From Gammaproteobacteria bacterium (GTDB lineage Bacteria > Pseudomonadota > Gammaproteobacteria > Steroidobacterales > GCA-2729495), in NCBI GenBank assembly GCA_030429685.1, contig JAUIEY010000037.1, positions 1 to 13,412 of the forward strand: DNA of 13,412 nucleotides. Reading direction: 5' to 3'. Position 1 is the stretch's first letter. Each line of letters begins with the position of its first letter. The notes under the pieces were generated by a model. That model was not told where the DNA came from, did not search any database, and saw only the letters and a program-made list of their open reading frames with translations. Both the position numbers and the translations under genes were made by a program. Below, in pieces: positions 1 to 7,393 of this stretch.

Positions 1-1
1 T

Positions 2-1018
2 GCCGAAGATCTGCGCAATCAACTGGGCACGTCACTACGGCTGCCGTCAATCAACGTCAATATCGAACCGGTTATAGGCATGGCGGTGTTCCCCAGACAT
101 GCCAACAACGCACGAAACCTTCTGCTGCGCGCGACCATTGCCGTAAACGAAGCTGTCCAGGAAGGTCGACCTGATCGCTTTTACCGTGAGGGCGACCAGG
201 AGCAGCGAGTCCGCAACCTGAACCTGCTGCAGGATCTTAAATCCGCAGCTGCCGACAACGAACTGAAAATGTATCTGCAACCCAAGATTGATCTGAGTTC
301 CGAGACGGTCTGCGGCGCGGAAGCGCTGGTCAGGTGGCAACATTCCCGCTACGGCTTGCTGCAACCGGCCGCGTTCATCCCGGTTGTTGAACGCGCCGGT
401 GACATGCTGATCATTACACGCTGGATGATTGCCGAAGCCGGCAAACAACTGGCGTCCTGGGCGGCGCAGGGCAAGGACCTGAGCCTTGCAATCAATCTGT
501 CGGCCAACGACCTGATGGACGATGAACTGCCCTGGTTCATAATGGACACGGTCAAACACAACGGTCTGGATCCGTCCCGGTTGATAGTCGAAGTCGCCGA
601 GGAAGCCATGATCGAAGATTTTGCCAAGGCAACATCAACGCTGGTGCGTATTCACGATCTGGGCATCACGGTCTCCATTGATGATTTTGGCACCGGCTAT
701 TCCTCGCTGGCGCAGCTTAAAAACCTGCCGGCCCAGGAACTCAAAATTGACCGGGCATTCATTGCCAGCCTGCCAGGTGACGATGCCGATGTCGCCATCG
801 TATCGGCCTGCATTGATCTGGCGCGCAAACTAAACCTGAAAACGGTTGCCGAAGGCGTATCCGATGGACAGGCATTGCGCTGGCTGCAGGCGCATGCAGT
901 CGACCGGGCGCAGGGGTTCTACTGGAGCGAACCATTATCCGTCGACGCCTTTGCCGATTGGTTGCTTAACTTTGACGGCGGCGCCACCGTGCAGACCAAG
1001 CCTTTAAAACTGGTCTGA
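2..1018 (+). CDS. GGDEF-EAL cyclic-di-GMP phosphodiesterase, 3' part
   Basis: The gene is cut by the left window edge; the frame is open from base 2, so the ATG at 80 is internal. The first ~50 codons read like the C-terminal end of a GGDEF domain (an IGMAVFPRHAN stretch, then LLLRATIAVNEA). A full EAL domain follows. Numbered from the ATG at 80, the EAL motif lies at 81-83, with N139, E171, D201-D202 (DDFGTGYSSL), K222, E258 and Q278. These have the same relative spacing as the catalytic residues of the phosphodiesterase RocR, so the enzyme should hydrolyse c-di-GMP to pGpG. The second Glu of the usual AEGVE motif is Ser (AEGVS), which is not a metal ligand. Whether the GGDEF site is active and which sensor domain precedes it cannot be seen. 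No membrane segment lies in the visible part. Confidence 0.93.
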   Translation, partial: AEDLRNQLGTSLRLPSINVNIEPVIGMAVFPRHANNARNLLLRATIAVNEAVQEGRPDRFYREGDQEQRVRNLNLLQDLKSAAADNELKMYLQPKIDLSSETVCGAEALVRWQHSRYGLLQPAAFIPVVERAGDMLIITRWMIAEAGKQLASWAAQGKDLSLAINLSANDLMDDELPWFIMDTVKHNGLDPSRLIVEVAEEAMIEDFAKATSTLVRIHDLGITVSIDDFGTGYSSLAQLKNLPAQELKIDRAFIASLPGDDADVAIVSACIDLARKLNLKTVAEGVSDGQALRWLQAHAVDRAQGFYWSEPLSVDAFADWLLNFDGGATVQTKPLKLV

Positions 1019-1042
1019 ATACAACACCTCCGCGCTGTTTGT

Positions 1043-1068
1043 AGACCGCAGCTATTCTGCTAAGGTCT
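1043..1068 (+). other. imperfect hairpin between EAL gene and GPH transporter
   Basis: AGACC-GCAG, a 5-nt loop, then CTGC, a 3-nt bulge and GGTCT make a nine-pair imperfect stem 24 bases after the EAL stop. No T tract follows, so it is not a standard intrinsic terminator. The rest of 1019-1110 holds a 10-bp palindrome (1073-1082) and no convincing promoter. Confidence 0.25.
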
Positions 1069-1110
1069 GGCATCGGGCCCGACAAAAGGGTCGCGGCGGG
1101 GCCTACCTCA

Positions 1111-2508
1111 TTGTCAGACAATAAAATTTTCGCAAGCTTGCTGCGCAACCGGTCTGCCGACTTATTACCGGTATCCACCTACATCGGCTATGGCGTTGGC
1201 CAGATCGGCGGGCAAATACTGCGCGACACGCCTACCCTGCTGCTGCCGATGTACCTGGCCACGGTACTGGGGCTCGACACCGGTCTTGCGGCGCTGGCTA
1301 TTCTGATCGCCAAAATATGGGTGGTGGTTGCCGACCCCATCGCCGGCATTGTTTCAGACAAAAGTAATACGCGCTGGGGACGGCGGCGGCCGTTTATTCT
1401 GGTCGGCGGCCTGCTGGCGGCACTGAGTTTTACCGCCCTGTTTTTTGCGCCGTCATCGGACGACCAGTTTACGCTGTTCCTCTATATCACCGTGGTCTAC
1501 CTGATCATGAACACCGGCTACTCGCTGTTCTCGGTGCCCTACCTGACCATGGCGTCAGAAATGTCGGACAACCCGAACGAACGCACCACGATTCTGTCCT
1601 TTCGCAATGCATGTCTCGCCATCGGCCTGATCATCGGTGGCGCGCTGGCGCCTAAAATAGTCGGTGTAATCAGTGCGGCGGAAGGCGGCACCGCACGCAG
1701 CGGTTATGAACTGATGGCGCTCATCGTGGGCGGTGTCATCGCCGCCTCGACGGTATGGCTGTTTTTCGGTACGGCCAATGCACCGGGCAAGGCGCAGTCG
1801 GAAAAAACCCTGCCGCTGCGAGAGCAGTTTCGCGTGGCCTGGGAGAACAAACCTTTTGTCGTGCTGATTACCGCCAATATCGTGCAATACATCAGCGCCG
1901 GTATCGGCTATGCCGGCGGCCTGCTGTTTTTCGCCTACGCCCTGGACCTCGGCCTCGGCGCTTACGATGTGTTCCCCATCTGGATGTTTATTATTTCCGG
2001 CGCTTCAATTGCCTCCATGCCGGGCCTGGTCTGGGCAGCCAAGCGGTTCGGCAAAATGGCCGTCTACAAGTGGTGCCTCATTATTTATGCGGTAATGATT
2101 CAGGCTTACTTTCTGGCGGACAAAGATTCATTGTAGATTGTCTGGTTGATCGCGGCCGGCATAGGCGTTTTTAACGGCGGCTTTATTCTGATGTCGTTTT
2201 CCGTGCTCACGGACACTGTCACCTACGATCGCATGCGCTCCGGCATCAGCCGCGAGGGAGTTTTGTCGTCGGTCTATTCGGCGGTGGACAAAATCGGCAA
2301 TGCGCTGGGCTCGGCCCTGCTGCTGGCGTTCCTTGCGCTGGTGGGCTTTGTTGAATCCAGTGACGGCAGTTTGCCCGAACAATCAGACAGCGTGGTGCAG
2401 TGGATAGCCATTGCCTACGTGGTCGCACCGGCCCTGCTGCATGCCAGCAGTATTCTTATATTGAACAGATACAAGTTGCGGCCAGAAGACCTTAAGGAAG
2501 GCGCTTAA
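1111..2508 (+). pseudogene. GPH-family (MelB-like) symporter interrupted by an amber codon
   Basis: One frame runs from a TTG at 1111 to a TAA at 2506 and would give 465 residues, the usual size of the glycoside-pentoside-hexuronide:cation symporter family, but codon 342 (2134-2136) is TAG. Family marks lie on both sides: ADPIAG near residue 75 followed by NTRWGRRRPF, a VPYLTMASEMSDNPNERT stretch in the first half, and LTDTVTYD and SREGVLSSVYSAVDKIGNALG after the stop. At the cation site the Asp equivalent to MelB Asp55 is Val71, while Asp59 is kept as Asp75. Because homology continues unbroken in the same frame, this is a nonsense change (TGG to TAG would be the simplest) or a sequencing error, not a gene boundary. 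The 341-residue product would lack the last transmembrane helices. The start is chosen because no ATG or GTG lies upstream in frame; a G-rich stretch sits ~9 bases before the TTG. The substrate is not deducible. Confidence 0.8.
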
Positions 2509-2648
2509 ATAGCTGAATAAAAAGGTTTTGCGGAAAAACGTGAAACTTTTGCCGATCCCCTCGGGTCACAAAAAGCAGTTCCACCTTGCAGGTAAAAAAT
2601 GCAATATGTGGATGTACTTATTTTTAAGCAGTCGATGGAGACGCAAAC
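2509..2648 (+). promoter_or_regulatory. hvf operon leader and probable promoter region
   Basis: These 140 bases are markedly AT-rich compared with the flanks, and any promoter for the hvf operon should lie here. A GGAG Shine-Dalgarno core at 2637-2640 stands eight bases before the hvfA ATG. I find no sigma-70 pair with good spacing. There is a short ACCT-TGC-AGGT dyad at 2584-2594, and no copA-like TTGACC-N19 promoter. An A/T-rich imperfect inverted repeat (2520-2528 with 2543-2550) could form a weak terminator for the upstream gene. Confidence 0.4.
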
Positions 2649-2918
2649 ATGTCGAAGCAAGTTCGTAAACCTCTGAGCATCGTCCTTGGCACCGCAGTTG
2701 TGGCCAGCCTGGGCGCAACCGGAATCGCCAATGCCGAAGCAACAGACGCTGATCTGTTCGCCATGGAAGAGCTGAACAGTGGCTATCTGATCGCCGGTGA
2801 CGGCGAAGGCAGCTGCGGCGAAGGCAAATGCGGCGAAGACAAGGACGGTGAAGGCAGCTGCGGCGAAGATAAAGAAGGTGAAGGCAAATGCGGCGAGGGC
2901 AAATGCGGTAGCGCCTAA
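2649..2918 (+). CDS. hvfA: HvfA-type copper-binding RiPP precursor
   Basis: An 89-residue precursor. It begins with a signal-like segment (MSKQVRKP, hydrophobic 9-27, NAEA near 28-31). A leader with FAMEELNSGYLIA (37-49) follows; the LxSGY(M/L)xA element recurs in this family just before the core. The core (50-89) is low-complexity Gly/Glu/Lys with five cysteines, C56, C61, C71, C81 and C86, each in EG(K/S)CG. In Haemophilus HvfA the EGKCG cysteines are converted by HvfB/HvfC into oxazolone/thioamide groups that bind copper, so this product is probably an exported or periplasmic copper-binding RiPP. Two of the five motifs have Ser instead of Lys (C56 and C71). It has a good GGAG Shine-Dalgarno site and lies 18 bases before hvfB in the same operon. 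Assignment to the family rests on core, leader and neighbours together. Confidence 0.93.
   Translation: MSKQVRKPLSIVLGTAVVASLGATGIANAEATDADLFAMEELNSGYLIAGDGEGSCGEGKCGEDKDGEGSCGEDKEGEGKCGEGKCGSA
2805..2909 (+). repeat. tandem EG(K/S)CG coding repeats in hvfA
   Basis: Five EG(K/S)CG motifs are encoded by near-identical DNA units. The GAAGGC-AGCTGCGGCGAA unit occurs twice (near 2805 and 2850) and GAAGGC-AAATGCGGCGA recurs at about 2820 and 2880. The order is S-K, an acidic EDKDG spacer, S, an EDKEG spacer, then K-K. This looks like growth by unit duplication followed by substitution. It is protein-coding, so not a CRISPR or an intergenic satellite. Confidence 0.9.
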
Positions 2919-2936
2919 GTTGAACCTTCAGCGTCT

Positions 2937-3818
2937 ATGACGCAAAACGCTAAATCTCCGGGCCCCGTGGCCGCGCAGCAAACGCTGCGTGGCGCGGGGC
3001 TCGGCTTACGTCGGCCTCTGCTTGATGAGTTGCTCGAGCAAAAACCGGCCTGCATCGACTTTGTCGAGGTAGCTCCGGAAAACTGGATCGGGGTCGGCGG
3101 CAGTTACGGCAAACGCTTTCGCGAGGCTCTGCAGACGTGGCCGCTGGTTTGTCATGGCCTGTCGCTGTCATTGGGCAGCCCGGCGCCGCTGGACGAAGTT
3201 TTTCTCAAACAGCTGAAACGCTTTTTTGACGAGCACAATGTGGTGCTGTATTCCGAGCACCTGAGTTACTGCAGCGATGACGGTCACCTCTATGACCTGA
3301 TGCCTATACCTTTTACGCGTGCCGCTGTCACCTATGTGGCGGACCGCATCAAACGCATTCAGGATGTCGTCGGCCGGCCGCTGGTGATCGAGAATGTCTC
3401 CTACTATGCGGCACCTTCCCAGGAGATGCCGGAGATTGAATTCCTGAATGCAGTGCTGGACACAGCGGACTGCGAACTGCTGCTCGACGTCAACAACATC
3501 TACGTCAACAGCATCAATCACGGCTATCAGGCCGAAGACTTTTTGCGCGACCTGCCGGCCGAGCGGGTTGCTTACTTCCATATGGCCGGCCACTACGTCG
3601 AGGCAGAAGACCTGCGCATTGATACGCATGGCTCGCCGGTTTGCGATCCGGTCTGGCAACTACTGGACCAGGCCTACGCCCATTGCGGCCCGGTGCCAAC
3701 GCTGCTGGAACGCGATTTCAATATTCCGCCACTCACTGAACTGGTGGCAGAAGTCGAGCGCATTAAATCTCTGCAGGCACCATACCTAAACAAAGCGACA
3801 CGCTCAGCCAATGGCTGA
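2937..3818 (+). CDS. hvfB: HvfB-type MNIO (DUF692) RiPP maturase
   Basis: A 293-residue multinuclear non-heme iron-dependent oxidase, full length for DUF692. Candidate metal-binding residues of the TIM barrel are all present: H73 (HGLSLSLGS), H108 (SEHLSY), E152-N153 (IENVSYY), D184 (LLLDVNNIYVNS), H195, H215 and H219 (FHMAGH), D229-H231 (IDTHG) and E258-D260 (LLERDFNIP). The family uses O2 and iron to remodel cysteines of precursor peptides; HvfB enzymes install oxazolone/thioamide pairs on EGKCG motifs. The substrate here is almost certainly the hvfA product 18 bases upstream. The 3' end overlaps hvfC by eight bases (ATGGCTGA), suggesting translational coupling, as expected for a maturase that works with HvfC. 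A strong hairpin lies within its first 22 codons. The Shine-Dalgarno site is weak. Confidence 0.95.
   Translation: MTQNAKSPGPVAAQQTLRGAGLGLRRPLLDELLEQKPACIDFVEVAPENWIGVGGSYGKRFREALQTWPLVCHGLSLSLGSPAPLDEVFLKQLKRFFDEHNVVLYSEHLSYCSDDGHLYDLMPIPFTRAAVTYVADRIKRIQDVVGRPLVIENVSYYAAPSQEMPEIEFLNAVLDTADCELLLDVNNIYVNSINHGYQAEDFLRDLPAERVAYFHMAGHYVEAEDLRIDTHGSPVCDPVWQLLDQAYAHCGPVPTLLERDFNIPPLTELVAEVERIKSLQAPYLNKATRSANG
2961..3001 (+). other. strong RNA hairpin at the start of hvfB
   Basis: Ten pairs (2970-2979 with 2984-2993, one of them G-U) close an AAAC loop. After a small 2x1 internal loop five more G-C pairs follow (2963-2967 with 2995-2999), giving 15 pairs in 37 bases. It starts 24 bases inside hvfB and 43 bases after the hvfA stop. 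It may stabilise the hvfA end of the message or lower hvfB translation; that role is inferred. Confidence 0.5.
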
Positions 3819-4605
3819 TATCAAAGACAATTTGCAGGCCCTGCATGAACGGCAATACGCATTTGCCGCGCACCTGCGTGACCCAGAGTTGAACCCGGCA
3901 CCGGCAGACATTGAAAGCCGGCGCATGACCATCTACAGCGAACTGTTTTTTAATAACGTACGTAAATTTCTCGGCGGCAATTTTCCGCTTTGTCAGAAAA
4001 TTCTCGGCGACGCCGGCTGGGCGGCTCTGATCAGAGACTATTACCGCGACCATGTCAGCCATTCACCGTTGTTTCCGGACATGCCGCGCGAGTTTCTCAA
4101 CTACCTGGCCGAAGAGCGCCCGTTGCATCCGGATGCTGATGATGATCCGCCGTTCCTGCATGAACTGGCTCACTACGAGTGGGTCGAGGGCGGCCTGGCG
4201 CTGGCGCCCGATCCGGAGCCTGCCGCTTACGCCATAGACCCGGACGGTGATCTGCTCGCCAACTCCCCGATGCTGACCCAGCCGGCCTGGTTGCTGGCTT
4301 ATCACTATGCGGTGAATGAGATCGGCCCGGACAATATTCCCGACGGACCGGCCGACCAGCCGCTGCATTACCTGGTGCTGCGCGATGCCAGCGACAAGGT
4401 CAGGTTCATCAGGCTGAACATCGTCAGCGCCCGCCTCTATGAGCTGTTGCAGCATGACCCGCAGCTGACCGGTCGCGGGGCACTGGAACAAATTGCCGCG
4501 GAACTGGGGCATGACGACCTGGCGACAGTGCTCGCCGGCGGCGAGAAAATTCTGCGGCAATGGCGTGACAGCGGTGTGATTGCAGGCAGCGCTGTCAGCA
4601 ACTAG
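3811..4605 (+). CDS. hvfC: HvfC-type RiPP maturation partner (DUF2063)
   Basis: A 264-residue protein with an N-terminal DUF2063-like domain (about 8-100). It carries LHERQYAFAAHLRD, then RRMTIYSELFFNNVRKFLG near 37-55, W70 and an RDYYRDHVSHSPLFPDMP stretch ending in EFLNYL. A second, less conserved half contains HELAHYEWVEGGLAL (117-131). DUF2063 was first labelled a putative DNA-binding domain, but in MNIO operons the protein acts as a partner that presents the precursor peptide to the oxidase, and HvfC is required for HvfA modification. Its start overlaps the end of hvfB by eight bases, so the two are probably made in step. No signal peptide or membrane segment is seen, so modification is expected in the cytoplasm before export. 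Confidence 0.92.
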   Translation: MADIKDNLQALHERQYAFAAHLRDPELNPAPADIESRRMTIYSELFFNNVRKFLGGNFPLCQKILGDAGWAALIRDYYRDHVSHSPLFPDMPREFLNYLAEERPLHPDADDDPPFLHELAHYEWVEGGLALAPDPEPAAYAIDPDGDLLANSPMLTQPAWLLAYHYAVNEIGPDNIPDGPADQPLHYLVLRDASDKVRFIRLNIVSARLYELLQHDPQLTGRGALEQIAAELGHDDLATVLAGGEKILRQWRDSGVIAGSAVSN

Positions 4606-4635
4606 CCCGATTTTCGTCAGCGGGGGGAAGGGACC

Positions 4636-5226
4636 ATGGGATTGCTGAACAAACTGCAGGATCTGCTGGACGCAACGCGCGCAGTGGACTGGCTGGCGCC
4701 GCTGGCGCTGCGTCTGTACCTGGCACCGGTGTTCTGGGTGGCCGGCACTAACAAACTAAATGGTTTTGAGAATACCGTGGCGTGGTTCGGCAACCCGGAC
4801 TGGGGCCTGGGTTTGCCCTTTCCCACCCTGCTGGCCGGACTGGCCACCGGCGCCGAGGTCATCGGTGCCGCCTGCCTGCTGATCGGGCTGGCGGTGCGCT
4901 GGGTCAGCATTCCGCTGCTGGTCACCATGGCCGTTGCGGCGCTGACAAGCCACTGGAAGAATGGCTGGCAGGCCGTCGCCGACCCGCTTAGCCCGTGGGC
5001 GCCGGCTGATATCGCCGGCACCATGGAACGCCTCAGTCGCGCCAAGAGCCTGCTAAAAGAACACGGCAACTACGCGTGGCTGACCGAGAACGGCAACTTC
5101 GTGATTTCCAATAACGGTATCGAATGGGCTGCCACATACTTCATCATGCTGCTGCCATTGTTGTTCATCGGCGGCGGCAGATTTGTCAGCCTGGACTACT
5201 GGATCGCGAAAAAACTCCGTCCGTAA
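4636..5226 (+). CDS. hvfX: HvfX-type DoxX-like membrane protein
   Basis: A 196-residue DoxX-family protein with about four hydrophobic segments (near 20-38, 63-84, 89-105 and 162-180). It has the typical RLYLAPVFWVAGTNKL opening and a soluble loop at ~106-160. A purine-rich Shine-Dalgarno site (GGGGGGAAGGG, 4621-4630 region) precedes the ATG; hvfC ends 30 bases upstream on the same strand. HvfX/HvfD proteins are the usual fourth member of hvfABC operons and are annotated as copper-binding or RiPP-maturation membrane proteins. Their biochemical role is not settled. The protein ends three bases before the stop of the convergent nnrS gene. Confidence 0.88.
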   Translation: MGLLNKLQDLLDATRAVDWLAPLALRLYLAPVFWVAGTNKLNGFENTVAWFGNPDWGLGLPFPTLLAGLATGAEVIGAACLLIGLAVRWVSIPLLVTMAVAALTSHWKNGWQAVADPLSPWAPADIAGTMERLSRAKSLLKEHGNYAWLTENGNFVISNNGIEWAATYFIMLLPLLFIGGGRFVSLDYWIAKKLRP

Positions 5227-5229
5227 CAA

Positions 5230-6414
5230 TCAGGCGTGAGCATCCGCGCGCGGGCCGGACAACATCGGCCAGTACACCCACGCATACAGAATAAAAAAGA
5301 TCAGCCAGAGCGTGGCGGCGGTCTCCACCGTGTATACATAGCCGATACCGAAAAACGGGCCGCTGAGTCGGACGCAAACCGTTACCATCCACAGCACGTA
5401 AACCACCACTGTGATACGCGCTGCCCGCAACGGCCGGCCGGTATGGCCCAATGGCACGCGCGTGGTCATCGCCAGCACCATGCCGGTGATCACCCCGATG
5501 GTCAGCGCATGCAACGCGGTGGGCGCCAGGTAGTTGCCGAACACTGCAATGCCGACCAGCACGTAACCGACCGGAAACCACGCATAGGCCAGGTGCATGA
5601 CCAGCAACAGTGGTTCTTTGCCAGTGCGCAGACCTGCCCAGCCGCTCAGGCGCAATGCGTGAGCGGCGGCTGCCGCAAAGGCCAGCATGCCGCTGAGCGG
5701 GTGCACCGGCGCAAAGGTCACTGCCAGTCCCGTTGCCACGGTCAGCACCAGCGCTGTCAGGTCCACGGCAAGTTTGTTTTTCGGCAAATCGCTGTCCCTG
5801 CAGCCCTGCGCGCGCAGCCAGTTGGCCGTGAAGCTGGGGATAATCCGTCCCGCCACCACGGCGATCAACAGCAGAAGCACATGCACGCCCAGCAGTATGG
5901 CCAGCTGCGACATGCCCGGCGTCAGCCCGCTACCGAAATAAAACAGCAGGTTCATTATGCCCAGCAACATCACAATACCCACGAGCGGCAGATTGCGCCG
6001 GTTGCCGGCAGCGAGCACCTCGCGACCAAACAGGTACACCAGTAGTGCGGGAAACAACAGATCCAGTACAGCGACCCAGAGCAGTGGCCAGACACCGGTA
6101 AACATGGTTGCCACGCGGCCGACCAGCCATGCGAGCAACAGCAGCGCCAGCGCACTGCCCTGCACCGGCGGCCGGCCGGTCCAGGTAGCCACCGCCGTCA
6201 GCGCGAAGCCGGCAACAATGGCGTAAACAAAACCGAACACCATTTCATGCGCATGCCACTGGTAAGAATCCGGATGATTGGCAATCGGCCCCAGCCCCAG
6301 CAGACCGAGTGACCACAGCAACATGACCAGAAAGCCATACAGAGTTCCTGCCACAAAAAACACGCGAAACGAATAACTGAACAGATTTCTGATAAAGGCA
6401 GGCATATGTAGCAT
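5230..6414 (-). CDS. nnrS: NnrS family haem/copper membrane protein
   Basis: A 394-residue, strongly hydrophobic protein with about 12 predicted membrane segments, full length for NnrS. Conserved marks are WHAHEM (H54, H56), GRIIPSFTANWLR (189-201), H252, H274, H302 in LHALTIG and TTRVPLGHTGRPL (317-329). NnrS is known as a haem- and copper-containing membrane protein that helps cells tolerate nitric oxide. No nitric oxide reductase, nitrite reductase or NsrR/NnrR gene is next to it here, and I see no clear FNR or NsrR box upstream. It is read toward hvfX with three bases between the stops. Start at 6414 (ATG) or the nearby in-frame ATG at 6405; neither has a clear Shine-Dalgarno site. It lies 98 bases downstream of ilvY on the same strand and could be co-transcribed with it. 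Confidence 0.93.
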   Translation of the reverse strand: MLHMPAFIRNLFSYSFRVFFVAGTLYGFLVMLLWSLGLLGLGPIANHPDSYQWHAHEMVFGFVYAIVAGFALTAVATWTGRPPVQGSALALLLLAWLVGRVATMFTGVWPLLWVAVLDLLFPALLVYLFGREVLAAGNRRNLPLVGIVMLLGIMNLLFYFGSGLTPGMSQLAILLGVHVLLLLIAVVAGRIIPSFTANWLRAQGCRDSDLPKNKLAVDLTALVLTVATGLAVTFAPVHPLSGMLAFAAAAAHALRLSGWAGLRTGKEPLLLVMHLAYAWFPVGYVLVGIAVFGNYLAPTALHALTIGVITGMVLAMTTRVPLGHTGRPLRAARITVVVYVLWMVTVCVRLSGPFFGIGYVYTVETAATLWLIFFILYAWVYWPMLSGPRADAHA

Positions 6415-6425
6415 CCGGTGCTATG

Positions 6426-6488
6426 GCCAGACTATCAATCTAAGCTTGGCGCACGGCTGACCGCATCAGCAATTACCGATAGTCCGGC
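6426..6488. repeat. long-spaced inverted repeat between ilvY and nnrS
   Basis: GCCAGACTATC (6426-6436) and GATAGTCCGGC (6478-6488) are inverted copies matching at 10 of 11 positions across 41 bases. They sit in the 98-base gap between the ilvY stop and the nnrS start. They could be a looped operator for nnrS or the base of an RNA stem after ilvY. There is no T tract. Confidence 0.35.
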
Positions 6489-6512
6489 TGACGAATTTTC
6501 AACAAGTGACGG

Positions 6513-7385
6513 TCACTGCAGCTGCGCCCAGAATGCGGCTATTAACGGGCTACGCAGTTTCTTCGCTTGCGTAAACAGGCCCACCTCATAGGGCTCCAGC
6601 GCCGGACTGATATTCAGCACCTTTACCCGCTCGGCCAGCGGACTGTTATCCAGCACAATCCGCGGCACCACGCCGACACCGAAACCCAGGCTGACCATAC
6701 TGACAATCGCCTCGTTACCCGCAACCTGGGCGTAAATGTTCGGCTGTATGCCCAGAGCGGCAAACCAGCGATCCACCCGGCTGCGCGCCAGGCCGCGCTC
6801 CGAGACAATCATTGGCGTGGCGGCCCATTGCGCCGGATCAGGCCGCCCTCCCAGTTCATGGAAGCTTGCAGTGGCCGCAATAAACACCAGCGGCGATCTG
6901 GCAATGGGCTTAAATTCCAGCCCGGCCGGCATGACCTCGGGGCGAGCACCGATGGCGATGTCCTCCTCGCCGGACAGCACATTGGGAATGGCATTCTCCG
7001 GATCTCCGGTGTGCAGCTTGATTTCAATTCGCGGGTGCTCGAGACGCAAACGGCTCAGCAACTCGAACAAAAAGCTGTAGCTCGCCGTCACCGAGCAATA
7101 CATGCGCACCTCGCCCTGCAGCTCACCGGCCTCCTCCTGCAAACGATGCCGCAGCACGTCCCACTGCGCCAGCGCGTCACGCGCGTACTCGAGGAAAGTT
7201 TCGCCGTGGCGCGTCAGGGCCACCGAGCGGTTGTCACGGTCAAACAGGGTGGCTCCGACCTGCTCCTCCAGCTGCCTGATGCTGCGGCTCAGCGCCGACG
7301 CGCTGACGTGGCTTTGCTCAGCAGCCCGGCCAAAATGCAGGGTCTCGGCGAGGGTGACGTATTGCTGCAGCTGGCGGTACTCCAT
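6513..7385 (-). CDS. ilvY: IlvY-type LysR family regulator of ilvC
   Basis: A 290-residue LysR regulator. The N-terminal winged helix-turn-helix covers about 18-60 (HFGRAAEQSHVSASALSRS, then LEEQVGATLFDRDNRSVALT). The co-inducer domain contains MYCSVTASYSFLFELL, HPRIEIKLHTGDPENA and a GNEAIVSMVSLGFGVGVVPR stretch. These match E. coli IlvY, whose equivalents are FCSVTAAYSHL, EIKLTTGDAADA and GGHEAMVSMVALGCGV. It is divergent from ilvC, the classic IlvY arrangement. IlvY senses acetolactate/acetohydroxybutyrate, activates ilvC and represses itself. The ATG at 7385 is the natural LysR start, although no Shine-Dalgarno site is seen. A repeated TTGCATA element lies just upstream of the start, fitting autoregulation. 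Confidence 0.94.
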   Translation of the reverse strand: MEYRQLQQYVTLAETLHFGRAAEQSHVSASALSRSIRQLEEQVGATLFDRDNRSVALTRHGETFLEYARDALAQWDVLRHRLQEEAGELQGEVRMYCSVTASYSFLFELLSRLRLEHPRIEIKLHTGDPENAIPNVLSGEEDIAIGARPEVMPAGLEFKPIARSPLVFIAATASFHELGGRPDPAQWAATPMIVSERGLARSRVDRWFAALGIQPNIYAQVAGNEAIVSMVSLGFGVGVVPRIVLDNSPLAERVKVLNISPALEPYEVGLFTQAKKLRSPLIAAFWAQLQ

Positions 7386-7393
7386 AACCGAAT

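Noticed and set aside
720..760. TTGACC in the EAL gene as another CueR-type promoter
   Set aside because: It lies in conserved coding sequence (KIDRAF) and no GCTGGA-like arm or -10 follows at the right distance.
2134..2136. Pyrrolysine or programmed readthrough at the amber codon
   Set aside because: Pyrrolysine is not known in this family or expected in this group, and no structure or motif around the codon points to programmed readthrough.
2146..2508. Separate 120-residue gene after the amber codon
   Set aside because: It is the same reading frame and the C-terminal helices of the same GPH transporter, with no ribosome site before its TTG.
2805..2909. CRISPR-like or satellite repeat
   Set aside because: The units are in-frame coding repeats of the HvfA core, without uniform repeats and unique spacers.
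5236..6045. Long open frame opposite nnrS
   Set aside because: It is Gln/His/Arg-rich with no domain-like pattern, a typical shadow of a GC-rich membrane-protein gene; nnrS is clearly the real gene.
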